DNA from: Corallium rubrum
Lineage: Eukaryota; Cnidaria; Anthozoa; Scleralcyonacea; Coralliidae
Assembly: GCA_964035015.1 (NCBI GenBank)
Contig: OZ035998.1
Location: 17,030,260-17,094,259 of the forward strand
Length of the DNA: 64,000 nucleotides
Direction of reading: 5' to 3'
Shown here: in pieces, positions 1 through 12,060 of the stretch
How the letters are laid out: every line of letters begins with the position of its first letter
How positions within the stretch are numbered: the first letter of the stretch is position 1
Made by a program: the position numbers and the translations under genes
Notes under the pieces: model-generated
Database searches by the model: none
Told to the model about the DNA's origin: nothing
The model's input: the letters and a program-made list of their open reading frames with translations, nothing else

Positions 1-164
1 AAAGGTCGCGCAAACTGAATCTATAATAAAGAAATCAGATAATAAAAGGCACAAACAAAGAACCGTCGGTTTATTACCGCATTTCTTAATTATAAATTTA
101 ACGTGAAGTCATAGTCTATAAATATAATATGCACCAATATCACCAAGTCCCTCTATTATAATAG

Positions 165-415
165 ACTGGAGAAGGAGTTATACAAACTCGAGAACAACAA
201 AAATCACTCGGCCTATTACCTCGTCATGTTCAATGTTCTCTCGTGTTTGTAAAACATTCGAAAACAATAAAGATCACTCGGCTTGCAGCTTCGTGATTTT
301 TATTATTCTCTCATGTTTTACAAAGTCTACAAACACTCGAGAACAATGAAAATTACTCGGTTATAACGGCATCGTGATTTTCATTGTCTTCTTGTGTTTG
401 TAACCCCTGATAAAA
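165..415. repeat. Three imperfect ~70-bp palindromes in a row
   Basis: Three consecutive copies at about 183-254, 250-319 and 331-403 can each fold on themselves: an arm like AAACACTCGAGAACAATGAA is followed by its near complement ending CTCGTGTTTGTAA. The copies also resemble each other in direct orientation. This looks like a tandemly amplified hairpin or MITE end; no coding potential seen. Confidence 0.6.
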
Positions 416-448
416 CACTCGTTTGTGAAATATTACTTAAAACATTGA

Positions 449-2129
449 TTGATAAAACATCTGACAGGGGCGGATTTAACGTACGTCAAACCCGTCGAGC
501 GACTAAGGTAAAAAATCCGAACAATAAATAATCCGGAAAACCATGGTTTCAAATTCAAAATTTAAAACAAATCCGGATAATATTTCTTGGCTTAATATAT
601 TCTGTCATTCTGGCCAATCACCACTCGTAATATTAAATTTACACCAATCCTGAGCGAAATACGTCGAGAAAACGAAGTCCGTCGAACCGTGTTGTGGCAG
701 CCAATCAGCGCTCGTAATTTTCAACTTTGGCCAATGAAAAGCCAAGTACGTCGAAACTGCTTGGCAAGGTATTTCGACGTACTTGGTATTTGATTGGTCG
801 AGTCGTAAAATAACGAGTTGTGATTGGCTGGGCTGAGCATGGTTTGCTGCACCGGCTCTAGCTTCGACCACCTTCGACGTATGCGCCTTGAATTTATCCG
901 TGGAATAACTTCTAAAGCGTGATTGAACGGTGTGCTACAGTAGGCGCTCTAAAGAGCAATGATGAAAACAAACTTCACCAAATCTTTCATGATTTGACGA
1001 AGAAAACACAATCCTATTCCATTCTCTTTGGTCACAGTGCTCTGGGCGAGAGCCTGTAGCGCAGATTGGGAAGACTTATATACCGTCATTTTGGAACGGA
1101 GACATATATTCCTAAATATGCCAAGTATAGTAGAATAACTTTATCTCTACCATATCTCTGCGCGGATCATTAGTAATTACATTCTGATTCATATGTTCAG
1201 TTGTAAGCTAATATTTTCGCGTCGATACCGAACCATAGGACAAATAGTTTATACCGTGTTTATACGGCGTTGACTTGATTGCTGTATGGTTTCATTATAA
1301 TCCGTTAATAGCTTTCTTGAATGTTCTGTGATTGGGAATTTGCGGTTAGTGACCGTCAAACTTGAATTAGTTATTTTTACGTAAGAATAAAGAAGAATAA
1401 CGATTGCGCTTTTTAATATACATTAATTTATGACATGATATGATTCGCTTCGCCTTGAACGTTAACAAGCTAGTCAACTATCTGAGTAATCTGACCACTT
1501 GTCTGCCAAGTGTTTAATATCAAATAACAAAGTTGTCAACGTTCTCGGTACCTGATCCTTGTTGATAATATTGAATTTTTTCACACTTCTGAATTCTGTG
1601 TCAATAGTAAATTTTTATATAGATCCGAAGCATCTGGCATAATAATTCCTTGATCGAAGATCTGTGAGCACTGCGTTCTTACCATGTGTAAATAGCTGAT
1701 TGAGTACTCAATATCAAACGATTTCCCAAAGCCATATCCAACTACCTTACAACCCTATTGTAGGTGGGGAACTTTTTTACGTACGTCAAAATTACTAAAT
1801 TTATTCAGGCTTTTCCCTGTATTTGTGTAATGAATCTGCAGATGTATGTGGCCCACGTTGCCATTTAATATTTAACATTGCCTATACTCATTTATACCTA
1901 CTCTAAAACTTACATAATATTCCATAAAAATGGTAAAATGTGCCATTAAAAACATGTTTTAAAACTTTTAAAATTTTGTTCAAATGTGCTATCAGAATGC
2001 CGGAAATGCCATTTTCAAGACCCAAATTTCAAAAAATTTCCGGGGGGCATGCCCCCGGACCCCTAGAAATCCGGGTTTGACGTAGGTATATAAATTCCTT
2101 CATCTGCCCCTGCATCAATGTTTTATCAA
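449..2129. mobile_element. Probable non-autonomous hAT-like element, ~1.7 kb
   Basis: The two ends are inverted copies: TTGATAAAACAT then CAGGGGCGGATTTAACG and ACGTCAAACCC on the left, and the complement of the same motifs on the right (GGGTTTGACGTAGG, CATCTGCCCCTG, ATGTTTTATCAA). The CAGGGGCGG terminus and the G-run palindrome near 2040-2065 resemble hAT MITE ends. No clean 8-bp target duplication was found and no transposase is recognisable, so the family is tentative. A separate hairpin (612-832) sits inside. Confidence 0.45.
612..832. repeat. Nested hairpin rich in CCAAT and CGTCGA motifs
   Basis: The arm at 700-760 (CAGCCAATCAGCGCTCGTAA, then CCAAGTACGTCGAAA) is mirrored at 770-832 (TTTCGACGTACTTGG, then TAACGAGTTGTGATTGGCTG). 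A further diverged copy of the arm begins at 612. It folds into a stem of about 60 bp and is probably a MITE. Confidence 0.6.
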
Positions 2130-2383
2130 AGTTAATTATCTTAAACTCATTAATAATTCATGAGGAAAACACAAAGGAAATCAGTACCGTGTCGGTGGTT
2201 TGGATATCGGAGGAAGAAATTACATAAATTCAGCAAACTTTCACCCCGATTTTCTCTTAAAATACTGATTTGTTTGAGATGCTCTATCATACACTCGGAG
2301 GAGTGTTTCATCAGGATATCCAAACACTTCGAAGTTTGTTCAAAACCTCGGCTTCGCCTCATTTTTGAACAAACGTCTCAGTC

Positions 2384-2422
<39 letters not shown>

Positions 2423-2426
2423 TTTT
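2384..2426. repeat. (TTTA)n microsatellite
   Basis: About ten uninterrupted TTTA units. Confidence 0.9.
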
Positions 2427-3160
2427 ATACGCACCTGCCAGTCTGAGACCGCTTTTACTTTACTTGCATAAAGATTAACAATATGGAGTTGCGCTCATGG
2501 AAATAATTTGCTCATTAGCTATATGGGCATCACGTTCGCAATATTATATGTCAGAATGTCGTCTGTCATTACTTTGTCTTTTTCCGCCGGCTCATGCGTA
2601 ATTTCCTGGCACTGATTGACCTATGATATAAGAGGGATGAAGTACTGAAAAAACAGACTATAGCGGATTTATATAAGAATTTAGAAAAGTCTCGATCAAT
2701 TCCGACCAAGACGAATTATTATTTCTGAGCCCAATGCCGCCGACCGGAAGTCTATATCATAAGCCAATGGACCAATTATTTTTCATCACCTGAATATAAA
2801 ATTACAATATACTGTTTTGGAATTAGGTATTCTAGGAATTAACCTCCATCTCGCTCGAAAGTTATAACTTTTTAAGCCTGGGGACAAAATGTTTACAGGT
2901 TTTTCTATGCTGTGATATAACCAATTAACCACAGATGGGAATGATTATGGTGTAACTATATGACGAAATCATGAGTCAAGATGTTAAATTTTGTAATTAA
3001 AAGGCTTGTCCGTACGTAGGCGTTTTTATATCTCTCAATCTGTTCTAACTAAAACTGAAAACGTATCAAAATATCTGCGTCCATGAACATGATCGCTTTA
3101 ACGCTTTAATTTTGTATCGTATTTGCCCACCCACATTCGTTTTTTGCTGGAAACCATAGT
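2427..3160. other. No feature recognised
   Basis: AT-rich sequence without a convincing reading frame, splice-site pair or repeat that I could pair within the window. Confidence 0.5.
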
Positions 3161-4410
3161 CTATATATATTCAATCTCGAGCCCATAGTCACCCCCTTTT
3201 TGGTCAGCGGGAGAGCGCGGGGGAGACTCTGGGGAAATTGGATTTAATTACCCCTGAAACGAGCAGCCGATCCGCACGTTGTATCTAATAAACTACTAGA
3301 CATTATAACACATTGTATCCAGTAAGTTACTGGAAATTGTTTAATAAAGATTTTTTTAATGAAGCCCTTCCCCCCGAACCCCCTAACCCTAATCTCAAAA
3401 ATGTGAATTTCCCGGGGGTAACCCTAACCCTAACTTGAAAATTGTCGGGGGTTTTCTTAAGCCGCCTCCTCCCCGTCCAACCCCCCTAATAGTGTTGGTA
3501 ATTTATGGTTAACAGTTCTTGACAAAGATTGTGGGATGCGCAGTGAGTTTTAATCCGTTAATTGGTGCATCTTAGAATTAAACAATTTCCAGTAACTTAC
3601 TGGATACAATGCCTTTACAATTACAGTAGTTTATTGGTTACAACGTGAGCAACGGGTGCAATGAGGGGTTCCGGTGGTTATGCGCAACCTGAGCTGCTGT
3701 GCAGAATGTGCCGTGTGTTCAGATCATATGAGTTCGTTTCAATTTTGTTTGAAAATACTATATTTCTGAGAAGTGAGAACCCTCCATGCAGATCGAATGC
3801 ACGTTAAAATTATCGGAAAGAGACTGACACTGCTGGTTGTGGCGCTCGACATAAACATGCTTGAAATCCAAGGTAAAATATCAATTCACAACGCCAATAT
3901 CGTCCGCGGAGCACCTTTAATACGCATGCCTTCGACTCGATCAAAAGCCTTTAGTCCTTTACGAGTTGCGAAGGCTGATTCCTTCTTTAATTGTCTTAAA
4001 TATATGCTTTTTCGTTGTTTAAATTGTTTTATTTATACATCAAGTATAGCGACAAATGACAGCAAGGTTTGTTTCGTGTATTGCGATTATTTGCCATTCG
4101 AAATTCGTCCTTACTTTGTTTATGAAGTTTCGGTTTCAATTATTTGTGTCACTGAGACCTTGAGAGAAGAGAAGAAGAAGAGATGTAAATGAGGCGTCTA
4201 AATTTGAAGATATATATGTTAAATATCGAATAAAGCAATATATGACTTTCATTATTTCACAATCTTTTATGTTTTGAATCGATGAATTCAATAAATCAGT
4301 TAAATGAACCAATCAAAACGGAGAATCAATCCAGTTTTCCCAGAGTCTCCCCCGCACTCTCCCGCTGACCAAAAAGGGGGTGACTATGGGCTCGAGATTT
4401 ATATATATTG
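3161..4410. mobile_element. Foldback element with ~85-bp terminal inverted repeats
   Basis: The left arm (about 3161-3245, TCTCGAGCCCATAGTCACCC then TGGTCAGCGGGAGAGCG) reappears as its complement at 4325-4410. The ~1.1 kb between holds a second, nested inverted-repeat element (3275-3647). A 139-codon open frame inside (3773-4192) has no recognisable domain. No target duplication was identified, so the superfamily is unknown. Confidence 0.65.
3275..3647. mobile_element. Nested MITE, ~65-bp inverted repeats
   Basis: CACGTTGTA, AATAAACTACT and CCAGTAAGTTACTGGAAATT on the left are mirrored at 3578-3647. The interior holds two short CCCTAA-type runs (about 3378-3388 and 3419-3433). It lies inside the larger inverted-repeat element 3161-4410, so it inserted later or is a subterminal part of it. 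Confidence 0.6.
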
Positions 4411-4521
4411 AGATGGCTGGAAAGAAAAGTCTTGTTCTATCTTTTTGTTTACGTTTCAGGGCGAAGTGGCAAACTTGAATTGTGCACGGTGAGCACATTT
4501 ATTTTTTGATATACTGTAATA

Positions 4522-4862
4522 CAGTGGCGTGGTGGCAAGTTTCAGGCTGGGGGGGGGGAGCGCCAAAGTAAATCTGGCCACACACCCCCCCCCCCCAAAA
4601 AAAAACCAAAAGAAAAATCTAGAGTCTTTGATATGCCATTTCCTGCACTTTGGAGTGAGATTTTACAGAATTCTGAAGTTTATAAAACTTCATAGAAAAC
4701 ACAAAAGATTACATATTTCAGATCTTTATATCCCACCATTGGAGACCTAGCTATACAAAGAGGCTTATTTTATTAAGTTTTGGCGCCCTTGCTAGTTTTG
4801 GCGCCCCTTCTGCAACCCTAGCTAGGGGGCCTTGCCCCCCCCCCCCTGCCACCACGCCACTG
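4522..4862. mobile_element. Non-autonomous hAT element with 8-bp target duplication
   Basis: The ends are CAGTGGCGTGGTGGCA and its complement TGCCACCACGCCACTG. The flanks are an exact 8-bp duplication, CTGTAATA, at 4514-4521 and 4863-4870. The 341-bp interior is non-coding with C and G runs. An 8-bp duplication with CAG-type ends is the hAT signature. Confidence 0.9.
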
Positions 4863-4936
4863 CTGTAATAAGCCATCATCCAATAGCGTCGTTTAGGTTC
4901 AATCGCTCATCCGTATAATTTAAATAATAAATACAT

Positions 4937-5125
4937 GAAAACAATTCTCAATTTTGATTGGCTGAAAGCAATGCAGTTTTGGTTGATCCGCTCAGTTTCG
5001 ATATATCGGACGTGAAGCGTAAATTAAAGCAGTTATTAAGGAAATCTACAGTGCAGAAAAAAGAAAACAGTAAAAATTTTAAGAGCCAATAAAGCTAGCA
5101 GCCAATCAAAAACAAGAAAAATAGG
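4937..5125. repeat. CCAAT-palindrome dispersed repeat
   Basis: Begins TCTCAATTTTGATTGGCT and ends AGCCAATCAAAAACAAG, with TACAGTGCAGAAAAAAG inside. The same blocks occur in the same order at 54312-54440, so this is a dispersed family with inverted ends. Confidence 0.55.
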
Positions 5126-5279
5126 CACGCTCAGCGTGCACGTATCTACTGCGCTACGGTACAAGTAACAACATTCTCATTGTAATAGTTCAGCATCGTG
5201 TGAATAAAACCACCGCCTCGATTTTCTCGCTCAAACGACAAGCTTTCCATGGACGAATTAAGACACAGCGAGTGCTTGC

Positions 5280-5612
5280 TTGTTTGGCTTCGAATCAAGA
5301 CCTTTCTGAAATTTGAATAGCCTTTTAACTAATGTTTCAAGTTTACAGTTGACATGTTAGATCCTCGGCCAAGATGTCTTAGCTATAAGTTTGTATGCAG
5401 AAATCAACTGTACTTGGCACTGCTTGAGTTATATGTAGGCGTATACAACACTTATTCAACAAGCGCGTTGATCGTTCAGGCAAATCAAAGTAAAGGTTAT
5501 AGAAGGAAAGCGATATTTGGGCCGTTTGGCTTCGAATCAAGATCTTTCTGAAATCTGAATAGCCTTTTAACTAATGTTTCAAGTGTACTGTTGACATGTT
5601 AGCTATAAGTTT
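5280..5612. repeat. Direct repeat of ~95 bp
   Basis: The segment starting TTTGGCTTCGAATCAAGA and running through TAGCCTTTTAACTAATG to GTTGACATGTTAG is present at about 5285-5395 and again at about 5525-5612 with few differences. No gene is recognised in either copy. Confidence 0.75.
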
Positions 5613-5789
5613 ATGCTGTATCCCCCCACCCCACCCAACCCTAAGCGCCGCTACGCAGGCTACGAATGTGCTAACGAAAGCGCTTTAGTGTGACACTCTT
5701 TTTTTTCCCAATTTACCTAAAATCAGTGTCATTTTATGATTAGGGATAAGGCAAACAACAAACTATTCACAATACACTAAAGTAAACAC

Positions 5790-6210
5790 TAGCTACTAAA
5801 CACGGATCGAATGGCACAACAAACCATATAGACACAACACGTCGTCCAATCGTATTTCTGATCGCCATTCTGCGCTCAACTCAGCGCGAACACATTCACA
5901 ACACACTATATTAAAACACAGCATGTCGCTCTGATTGGATTTTACATCATTCAGCGCGAACACTAGCAAAGCAAGTTCATTTAATTCATCAACTATGCTA
6001 TAGTTTAAAATCACTTCACAAAACGACGAGGACATATTCATAACACACTATTAATTAACACAAAATGTCGCCCTGATCGCATTTTAAATCAACATTCAGC
6101 GCGAACACATACAAACCCACTATATAGACACAACAATATAGTGACACAACTTGTCGTTCTCATCGTATTTCTATTCGCCAATTCAGTGCTCAACTCAGTG
6201 CGAACTATTA
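5790..6210. repeat. Degenerate tandem repeat, four units
   Basis: Units containing ACACAACATGTCG-like, then CTGATCGTATTT-like, then CAGCGCGAACACAT blocks recur at about 5828, 5911, 6057 and 6140 with spacing of roughly 80-145 bp. It is too diverged to define one consensus by eye. Confidence 0.5.
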
Positions 6211-6414
6211 GATTCGTGGCAAAGTAAGCTATAATTTACTACAGCATTCGGCTATCACTCGGTAAGTTGTTGTGCCACCCTGCATTTTCATTGGATAATC
6301 AATTTTCTCAATGAAATGACTCGAGCAGGTTCTTGTGCCGGAACTAGTGCTCAAGCAACGTCTTGCAGGTTTTTGGTTCTAAAATTCGCCGACTGATTAA
6401 TCTTAGGGCGTAAC

Positions 6415-6543
6415 AGGAAAATTTTCCGCAGGATAGGAACGGACAGGAAAGTTTCCTTTGTGTTAAAGTCATTAGTTCCGATCGAGAGCTCACAAGACAA
6501 AGAAAACGTGCCTGTCCGTTCCGGTCCTGCGGAAAATTTTCCT
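6415..6543. repeat. Hairpin, ~46-bp arms
   Basis: AGGAAAATTTTCCGCAGGA at 6416 is mirrored by TCCTGCGGAAAATTTTCCT ending at 6543; the arms continue inward through GAACGGACAGG and CCTGTCCGTTC. Probable MITE or solo foldback. Confidence 0.75.
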
Positions 6544-6763
6544 GAGTGGAAACTAGCAGTCGGAACACAACGCGTTTTTAATTATCATATCACTACGTTA
6601 GAGTCCTACGTTCTCTGTTTCGGCAGTATATCTGACCTTACTATATTTCGATTGTTGTTTCTACACTGCCTACGCAGCACGCTACTTTTATTACACTATT
6701 TGGATTGTTTCCTGTCTGGTTGGGTTTGTTTAGGAATCCTTTGGGATTGTAAACTGCAGACTA

Positions 6764-7044
6764 CAGTGTGTATAAAAAAACCCTGAACCCTCAGAAAACA
6801 ACCTATTGTAGTAGTTTGAAAGCCCTAAGGACTTCGCTGAACCCACAGATGCGTAAAACACACGGTCGTATACACCCGGGAAATTAAGATAACTTGAAGT
6901 GTATGCATGGTGAAAGTATTTAAAAGCTTTTTCTCTTCCTGTTTAACTTATGTGCTGATTAATTTATAACGCAGCGCTTTTAGGGCTTTTAAACTACTAC
7001 AATAGGTTGTTTTCTAAGGGTTCAGTTTTTTTTGATACACACTG
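6764..7044. mobile_element. Tc1/mariner-type MITE flanked by TA
   Basis: Terminal inverted repeats of about 65 bp start CAGTGTGTAT and contain CTGAACCCT, ACAACCTATTGTAGTAGTTT and AGCCCTA. The element is flanked by TA on both sides (6762-6763, 7045-7046). The 281-bp body has no transposase frame. TA duplication and CAGTG-type ends point to Tc1/mariner. Confidence 0.8.
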
Positions 7045-7089
7045 TATATTAATTTTAAAGCCTAAATGTGTTTTTTTTTTATAAAATAA

Positions 7090-7262
7090 GACCCCGTTTA
7101 CACGATGCCGGTAGAATTTGAAAACGGAACAAAATCATGCCGTTTAGACCTTGCGTTTACACGATACCGGCACAAAATAACATAAAATGTTATATGCTGT
7201 ATTTGAATACTGGCATGATTTTGTTCCGTTTTCAAATTGTACCGGCATCGTGTAACGGGGTC
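7090..7262. mobile_element. PIF/Harbinger-like MITE, TAA duplication
   Basis: The ends GACCCCGTTTACACGATGCC and GGCATCGTGTAACGGGGTC are inverted, with arms of about 54 bp (GAAAACGGAACAAAATCATG shared). TAA flanks it at 7087-7089 and 7263-7265. A 3-bp TWA-type duplication suggests PIF/Harbinger. Confidence 0.75.
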
Positions 7263-7265
7263 TAA

Positions 7266-8155
7266 GTTGTGTCTTGTACGCACGATGTTGTAGGTCAGTT
7301 ACCACGACAGAAAAATAAGGCTATGTAAACACGCTTAATTATGACAATAAATTTCCATTTTCATGAAAAGTATAGACACACCATGCACAAACTGTAATAT
7401 AACGTTGCCACTAGACAATACGAGAAACTGTATGATATCTTATTTCAAAAATTTTGAAGTTAGGGTATCTGTCACTTATTCGAAATATTTAGTATATTAT
7501 AGCATGTAATCAATATGTTTGTTAGAAGTGATATTAAACAATAACGAACATATATCGCACTATATATACGTTTTACTTGATTATTGTGATTCACATTCAT
7601 TTCTAGCCTAAATATGTACAGTTTCAAGTATCTGGCAGACGCCTTCTTACGCTATACTTAATATATCAAGCCAGATAGGAAATTGGTCGACGAGTCTGAC
7701 TCACCTGCCTCAGTCAAAGTCTGTTTCGTTAGTGCTCTAGTACTTTTATGTTTCGTATCTTTTGCACCGATCCTTCAACGCACTGAAAGAAATAGACCAA
7801 CAAGCTTTGATAAGTTGCTTCGATATTAAGAAATAATGATGTGGACACCCAGCGTAAAACGTGACTTAATTTGAGCAATTACACAATGGCCGTGCGTGGG
7901 GGGTAGGGGGAAAGAAGTGAATTATAACCATTCTTGTGTTTCTCCGTACGGAATTTTAGCAAATCATTGGCTAACGAGCGGGTGTTCAATTTGGAAAATT
8001 AAAGAAAATTGTAAATTTAAAGTTTTGAGTTGTAGGCATTAGTGATATTGTCACCCCATATACAATGGCGAGTAAAACATCTGGTGTTTGAGAGGGACCG
8101 TTTTTGGCCGATACTACGTTTTGGTTAGCTTTTTTTTCGTAGCAGTGCTTTTGAA

Positions 8156-8158
<3 letters not shown>
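7266..8158. other. No feature recognised
   Basis: AT-rich unique-looking DNA with no supported gene, RNA or paired repeat. Confidence 0.5.
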
Positions 8159-8195
<37 letters not shown>

Positions 8196-8244
8196 AGAGG
8201 GGGAGAGGGGGAGAGGGGGAGAGGGTGAGAGGGAGAGAGAGAGA
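8159..8244. repeat. (GA)n and (GGGGGAGA)n purine tract
   Basis: A pure GA dinucleotide run passes into G-rich GAGGGG units. All purine on the plus strand. Confidence 0.95.
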
Positions 8245-8618
8245 CCTAGAGCCAGCTGTTGTTTTGTTAGGTAACAACGTACAACAATGACGCTGAAATT
8301 TAAAGGAGTAGGTAAATGACAGAAGAAATTGAACACTTCGCAAAGCAATAAGTTCAGCTGTAGAAAACAAAAACAGCTACAAAATTATCACAATGGAAAT
8401 TAGTAATGGTTAGAATGGTTAAATTGTTTATCAGTGTCCGCTTAAACGAAATATCTGCACACAAACCGGCGCACATTTAAAAAGCTTCTAAAATTACGCT
8501 TGCTATCGACAAAATTTCGTGATGCACATTGCAGGCTAAAATGAGTATTTCTTTTAACATTTTTGCATTTTTATATATCAAATGAATGGAAATATAGTCT
8601 TTACTAGTACATAAACCC

Positions 8619-9063
8619 CAGGGACGTAGCCAGGAGTTTAAAAGGGGGACAGCCGAAATCAAAATTATTTTTTAGGGGGGTCTGGGGGCATACTCCCCCG
8701 GGAAATTTTGAAATCGAGAGTCGCTGAAATGCCATTTCCTGGCTTTTGGAGGAAGACTTTACAGACTAAAGGTTAAAAAACGTTATATAAAATACTCAAA
8801 ACGTGCAAACGTCACATAGGCCTATTGGAAGAACACTATTTTTCTTTTATTTATTTGTAATTAATTACTGGTGAAATAGTACCGTGTTGAAATAAAGATT
8901 AATAATAATAGATACTCAAAATGCATACACTCAGTAGATTGAATACACTGTTTACAGTTTATTTCCTGACACAATTCATATTGCATCAGTTTTGTAGTTA
9001 CATGCATTCTGTTGTCTTATATCAGAAGGGGGGTAGCCGCGGCTCCCCCTGGCTACGTCCCTG
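8619..9063. mobile_element. Non-autonomous hAT-like MITE
   Basis: Ends CAGGGACGTAGCCAGG and CCTGGCTACGTCCCTG are inverted. The flanks ATAAACCC (8611-8618) and ATAAAACC (9064-9071) agree at 7 of 8 positions, fitting an 8-bp hAT duplication. The 445-bp body is non-coding. Confidence 0.8.
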
Positions 9064-9140
9064 ATAAAACCCATATTAAATTATGCAAGCCAGAAAATCT
9101 TATTTTCCTTCATTTACCGTACGGGAGAACCGGCGACCAA

Positions 9141-9625
9141 AGCCCTGTTTACACGGCCAAAATTTAAGCGGGATCTGAGCCACATCTGACTTTAAGCGGA
9201 CTTAAAATGTCCGTGTAAACAGATCGGCGTATACGTAAATTAATCGCGATTAGTTTCCACCACCTCAAAGAGGTGGATTAAACTGAGCAAAACGCAAGGG
9301 GATATTAATACGGTGTTATTAATACGATAAAATGCATTTTTTTCCCTGCTGAAGAAGCTTACATCTCGCTATTCTTCGTTCCTTTGTTTCTTTTTTTCTT
9401 TTAGCTATTACTCTTTCTCGTGTACCGATGTCTTCCGTTGTTCTTTGACGCACGCTACCCATACGAAGCTTCGGATCCAAAACCAAAAATATAGCTCGTC
9501 CGCCATGTTGAATAATGGTGTACGTGTTTTAGTAAGGGATTATGAAATGACCATGTAAACGCTCCAAGGTGGCGCATTTTAAGCACGCTTAAGCGTGCTT
9601 AAATTGTGGCCGTGTAAACACGGCT
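9141..9625. mobile_element. MITE with TGTTTACACGGCC ends
   Basis: AGCCCTGTTTACACGGCC at the left is mirrored by GGCCGTGTAAACACGGCT at the right. CAA flanks both sides (9138-9140, 9626-9628). Subterminal TTAAGC and GCTTAA motifs repeat inside. The 3-bp duplication is PIF/Harbinger-like, but CAA is not the usual TWA, so the family is uncertain. Confidence 0.7.
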
Positions 9626-9628
9626 CAA

Positions 9629-11050
9629 GTCACCAAGATAAATGTCCGAAATTACTCATCTTGAACGTTTGTTGTTGACAGTTAAAAATATTTTTGAACG
9701 AACCTCAAAGAATATGTTATAGCGATAATTCAATTAAATTTTGTTGGTAAATTTATACTAAATTTTGCCTCGTTGACTACAGTCAGTTTTAAGCGAAAAC
9801 ACCTCCCGTCAAAACATGTTCTAATCATAAAAGTCCCTGTCGAAAGCATATTAAGTTTTTCCCTTCGATACGTACATGTCTGTGTCCTCAGACAATCACG
9901 TCTTGCCATCCCACGATGTCAATCAATAAAAAAACGGTTAACTTTTGAACATGTTTGGAACAGGTTTTTAACCTTTTTTGACGGACGGTGTTCCACTTAG
10001 ATGCAAACGATCGTTGTCTAATTGTTAAATATATAATGATGTTTTTAAAATATGTACAACTTCATTTTTCGAGTATACAATTTTTGCTGAAATTTTTGTT
10101 GGTTGCTATAAGCTACATACCGACTTCCTATAGGAAAACATTTTTATCAATGATTGCATCGACATCCGTAGTCATAACGCAATTCACATTACGGTCCTAC
10201 ATTAAAAACGTAATAAAATAAGAACTCGCCAAAAATCTCATTTAGTCAAAAATTGCTAACACGTTTTTGTATAGATAGGTATATCTAGCAACCCACGACA
10301 TTTTAATTTCAGCCAAAAAATATTAAAATGTTGATTAAGTTGTTTTAAAAACACTACTTTGGTGATATGTAATTAACACTTAAAAAATTCATGCATGGCT
10401 TTCAGCGTCGACGTCTTCTCTTGACAATACTGATAAATCTTCAGACGTTAGACAGAGTAAAAAGATAAATTCAAATTCATAGTTTGTTGGTTTACAGTCC
10501 ATGCTTTCTATATTTTTTCTGAGCTTTCGGTTCGTAAACTTGGGTGGTCTTCAGAGAAGTTATACATAGAACGGTCTGAGTTCACAAACCGGCGAAAGTT
10601 TCGAACAAATAAAAAACATGATGCAAACCCACAAGCTATATGAATTTGAATCTAATCGACACATCATGCTACAAAATAAACATAAACAAAATAAAATATC
10701 AAAAAATATAAAAAGATAAAGTTGTTCCACAACAATAACGCGAATGAAAGGGTTTAAAATAAGTAATTTAGCAAAAATCTCATTTTTCCCAAAAAAACCA
10801 ACACATTTCAGTTTGGTTGTTTTCATTGATAAAAAAACCCAATTAACTCAGATTTAACCAGAGCGATTTTGTTTTATTATTGAAAAACGGATAAGATCTA
10901 GAAAAAACAGAGCAACTTTATTAAAACCGGATTACATCCAGAAATCTGATCTGATAGTATATCCGGACAGGTGTAGAAAAAACCAACACTTGGGATATCC
11001 TGCGTGTCGCTAAATAGAATATCCCATCTTTCGCTGAATAAAACTATTCT
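9629..11050. other. No feature recognised
   Basis: Short open frames at 9773-10221 and 10560-10826 show no domain, codon bias or flanking splice signals. A stretch near 10690-10750 resembles 19230-19280, hinting at an unidentified dispersed repeat. Confidence 0.45.
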
Positions 11051-11214
11051 CAGTGTAAATGTTCTCTGAGTTTTTATTCTGAGTTCCCAAGCAGGGCTCG
11101 GCCTCGCAACCTTCTGATCGCCGGTGAGACGCTCTATAATCATTGAGCTATACTGGGACTCAGATGATATGAACTGCGTAGGTCGAGGCGTAGGTTTAGT
11201 TCGATGTAAGATAT
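11051..11214 (-). mobile_element. tRNA-derived SINE-like copy 1
   Basis: Read on the minus strand, a tRNA-like head (TAGCTCAATGA as a box A; a degenerate box B) is followed by TTGGGAACTCAGAATAAA and TTTACACTGAG. A second copy in the same orientation lies at 11279-11421. Both look like decayed Pol III retroposons. Confidence 0.55.
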
Positions 11215-11278
11215 ATGTTAATGTCGTAATGCATGTTGTTAAGAGAAAAGATGAATATGCTAGCTCGGATACGAGAAT

Positions 11279-11421
11279 TGAGTGTAAATGTTCTTCGCGC
11301 TATTAATTTACTCAGAAACATTTTCTCAGTTCCCAAGCGGGATTCGAACCCACAACCTTCTGATCGCCAGTGGGACTCACTCAGATGATTTGAACGTAGG
11401 TTGAGTTCGATGTATGACATT
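11279..11421 (-). mobile_element. tRNA-derived SINE-like copy 2
   Basis: The minus strand carries a perfect-looking Pol III B box (GGGTTCGAATCCC, complement of 11340-11352), preceded by GCGATCAGAAGGTTG and followed by TTGGGAACTGAGAAAA. It shares these blocks in order with the copy at 11051-11214. The box A half is shortened. Confidence 0.6.
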
Positions 11422-11750
11422 ATAGGCTGCTATGTGGAAGTATGATGATATGATACAATTCCATGTACGCAGAAAAATAGCACTATAAAACTGAAACGTG
11501 TAATCAAGATTCTTTGAAGAATGCCTTCCATGATTATTCAGGCTTGAGACACTTTCTGTTGATCATTGCACTTAAAATATCTAAAAATGTTTATCTGCAA
11601 GGCCTTTTATAAGTTTTTAAAAACTACTAATTTTTTGTCTCCCTCTGCAAACGTTATAATGAAATGTTTCTAAATTCGCTTTTAACAAAGCTCTCCACAG
11701 TTTGGCTGAAAATAATCATTGACTAATAGCAAATATTTATTGGCTAAGCT

Positions 11751-12060
11751 TTTAAACAGTCAAAATGGAAACACGTTCCCACTTCCGCTTCTGTATAGTT
11801 GGTTGTGTATTAGGAAAGTCTAGCGATAAAAGTCGCCAATTCTTGATGTATATTCGTCTGTTGATATCGATTTGGGATAAACATCCATTGTATTACGATT
11901 AAGTGCCATTTAAAGCTAAATTATTCTATTTATGTACAGTAGTTTCACCCAATAATTTTCTCGGGGCTTCGGTGCATGCGGCTACAGAAATACAGTAATA
12001 CGAAACGAACTACAATGAGAAGCAGTGGGAAGGTATTTCCATTTTGACTGTAAAAACATT
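11751..12060. mobile_element. MITE, ~45-bp inverted repeats
   Basis: ACAGTCAAAATGGAAA then GTTCCCACTT on the left is mirrored by AAGTGGGAA-like then TTTCCATTTTGACTGT on the right. The interior is non-coding. Confidence 0.65.

Noticed and set aside
3773-4192. 139-codon plus-strand frame
   Set aside because: Lies within a foldback element and shows no recognisable domain or transposase motif.
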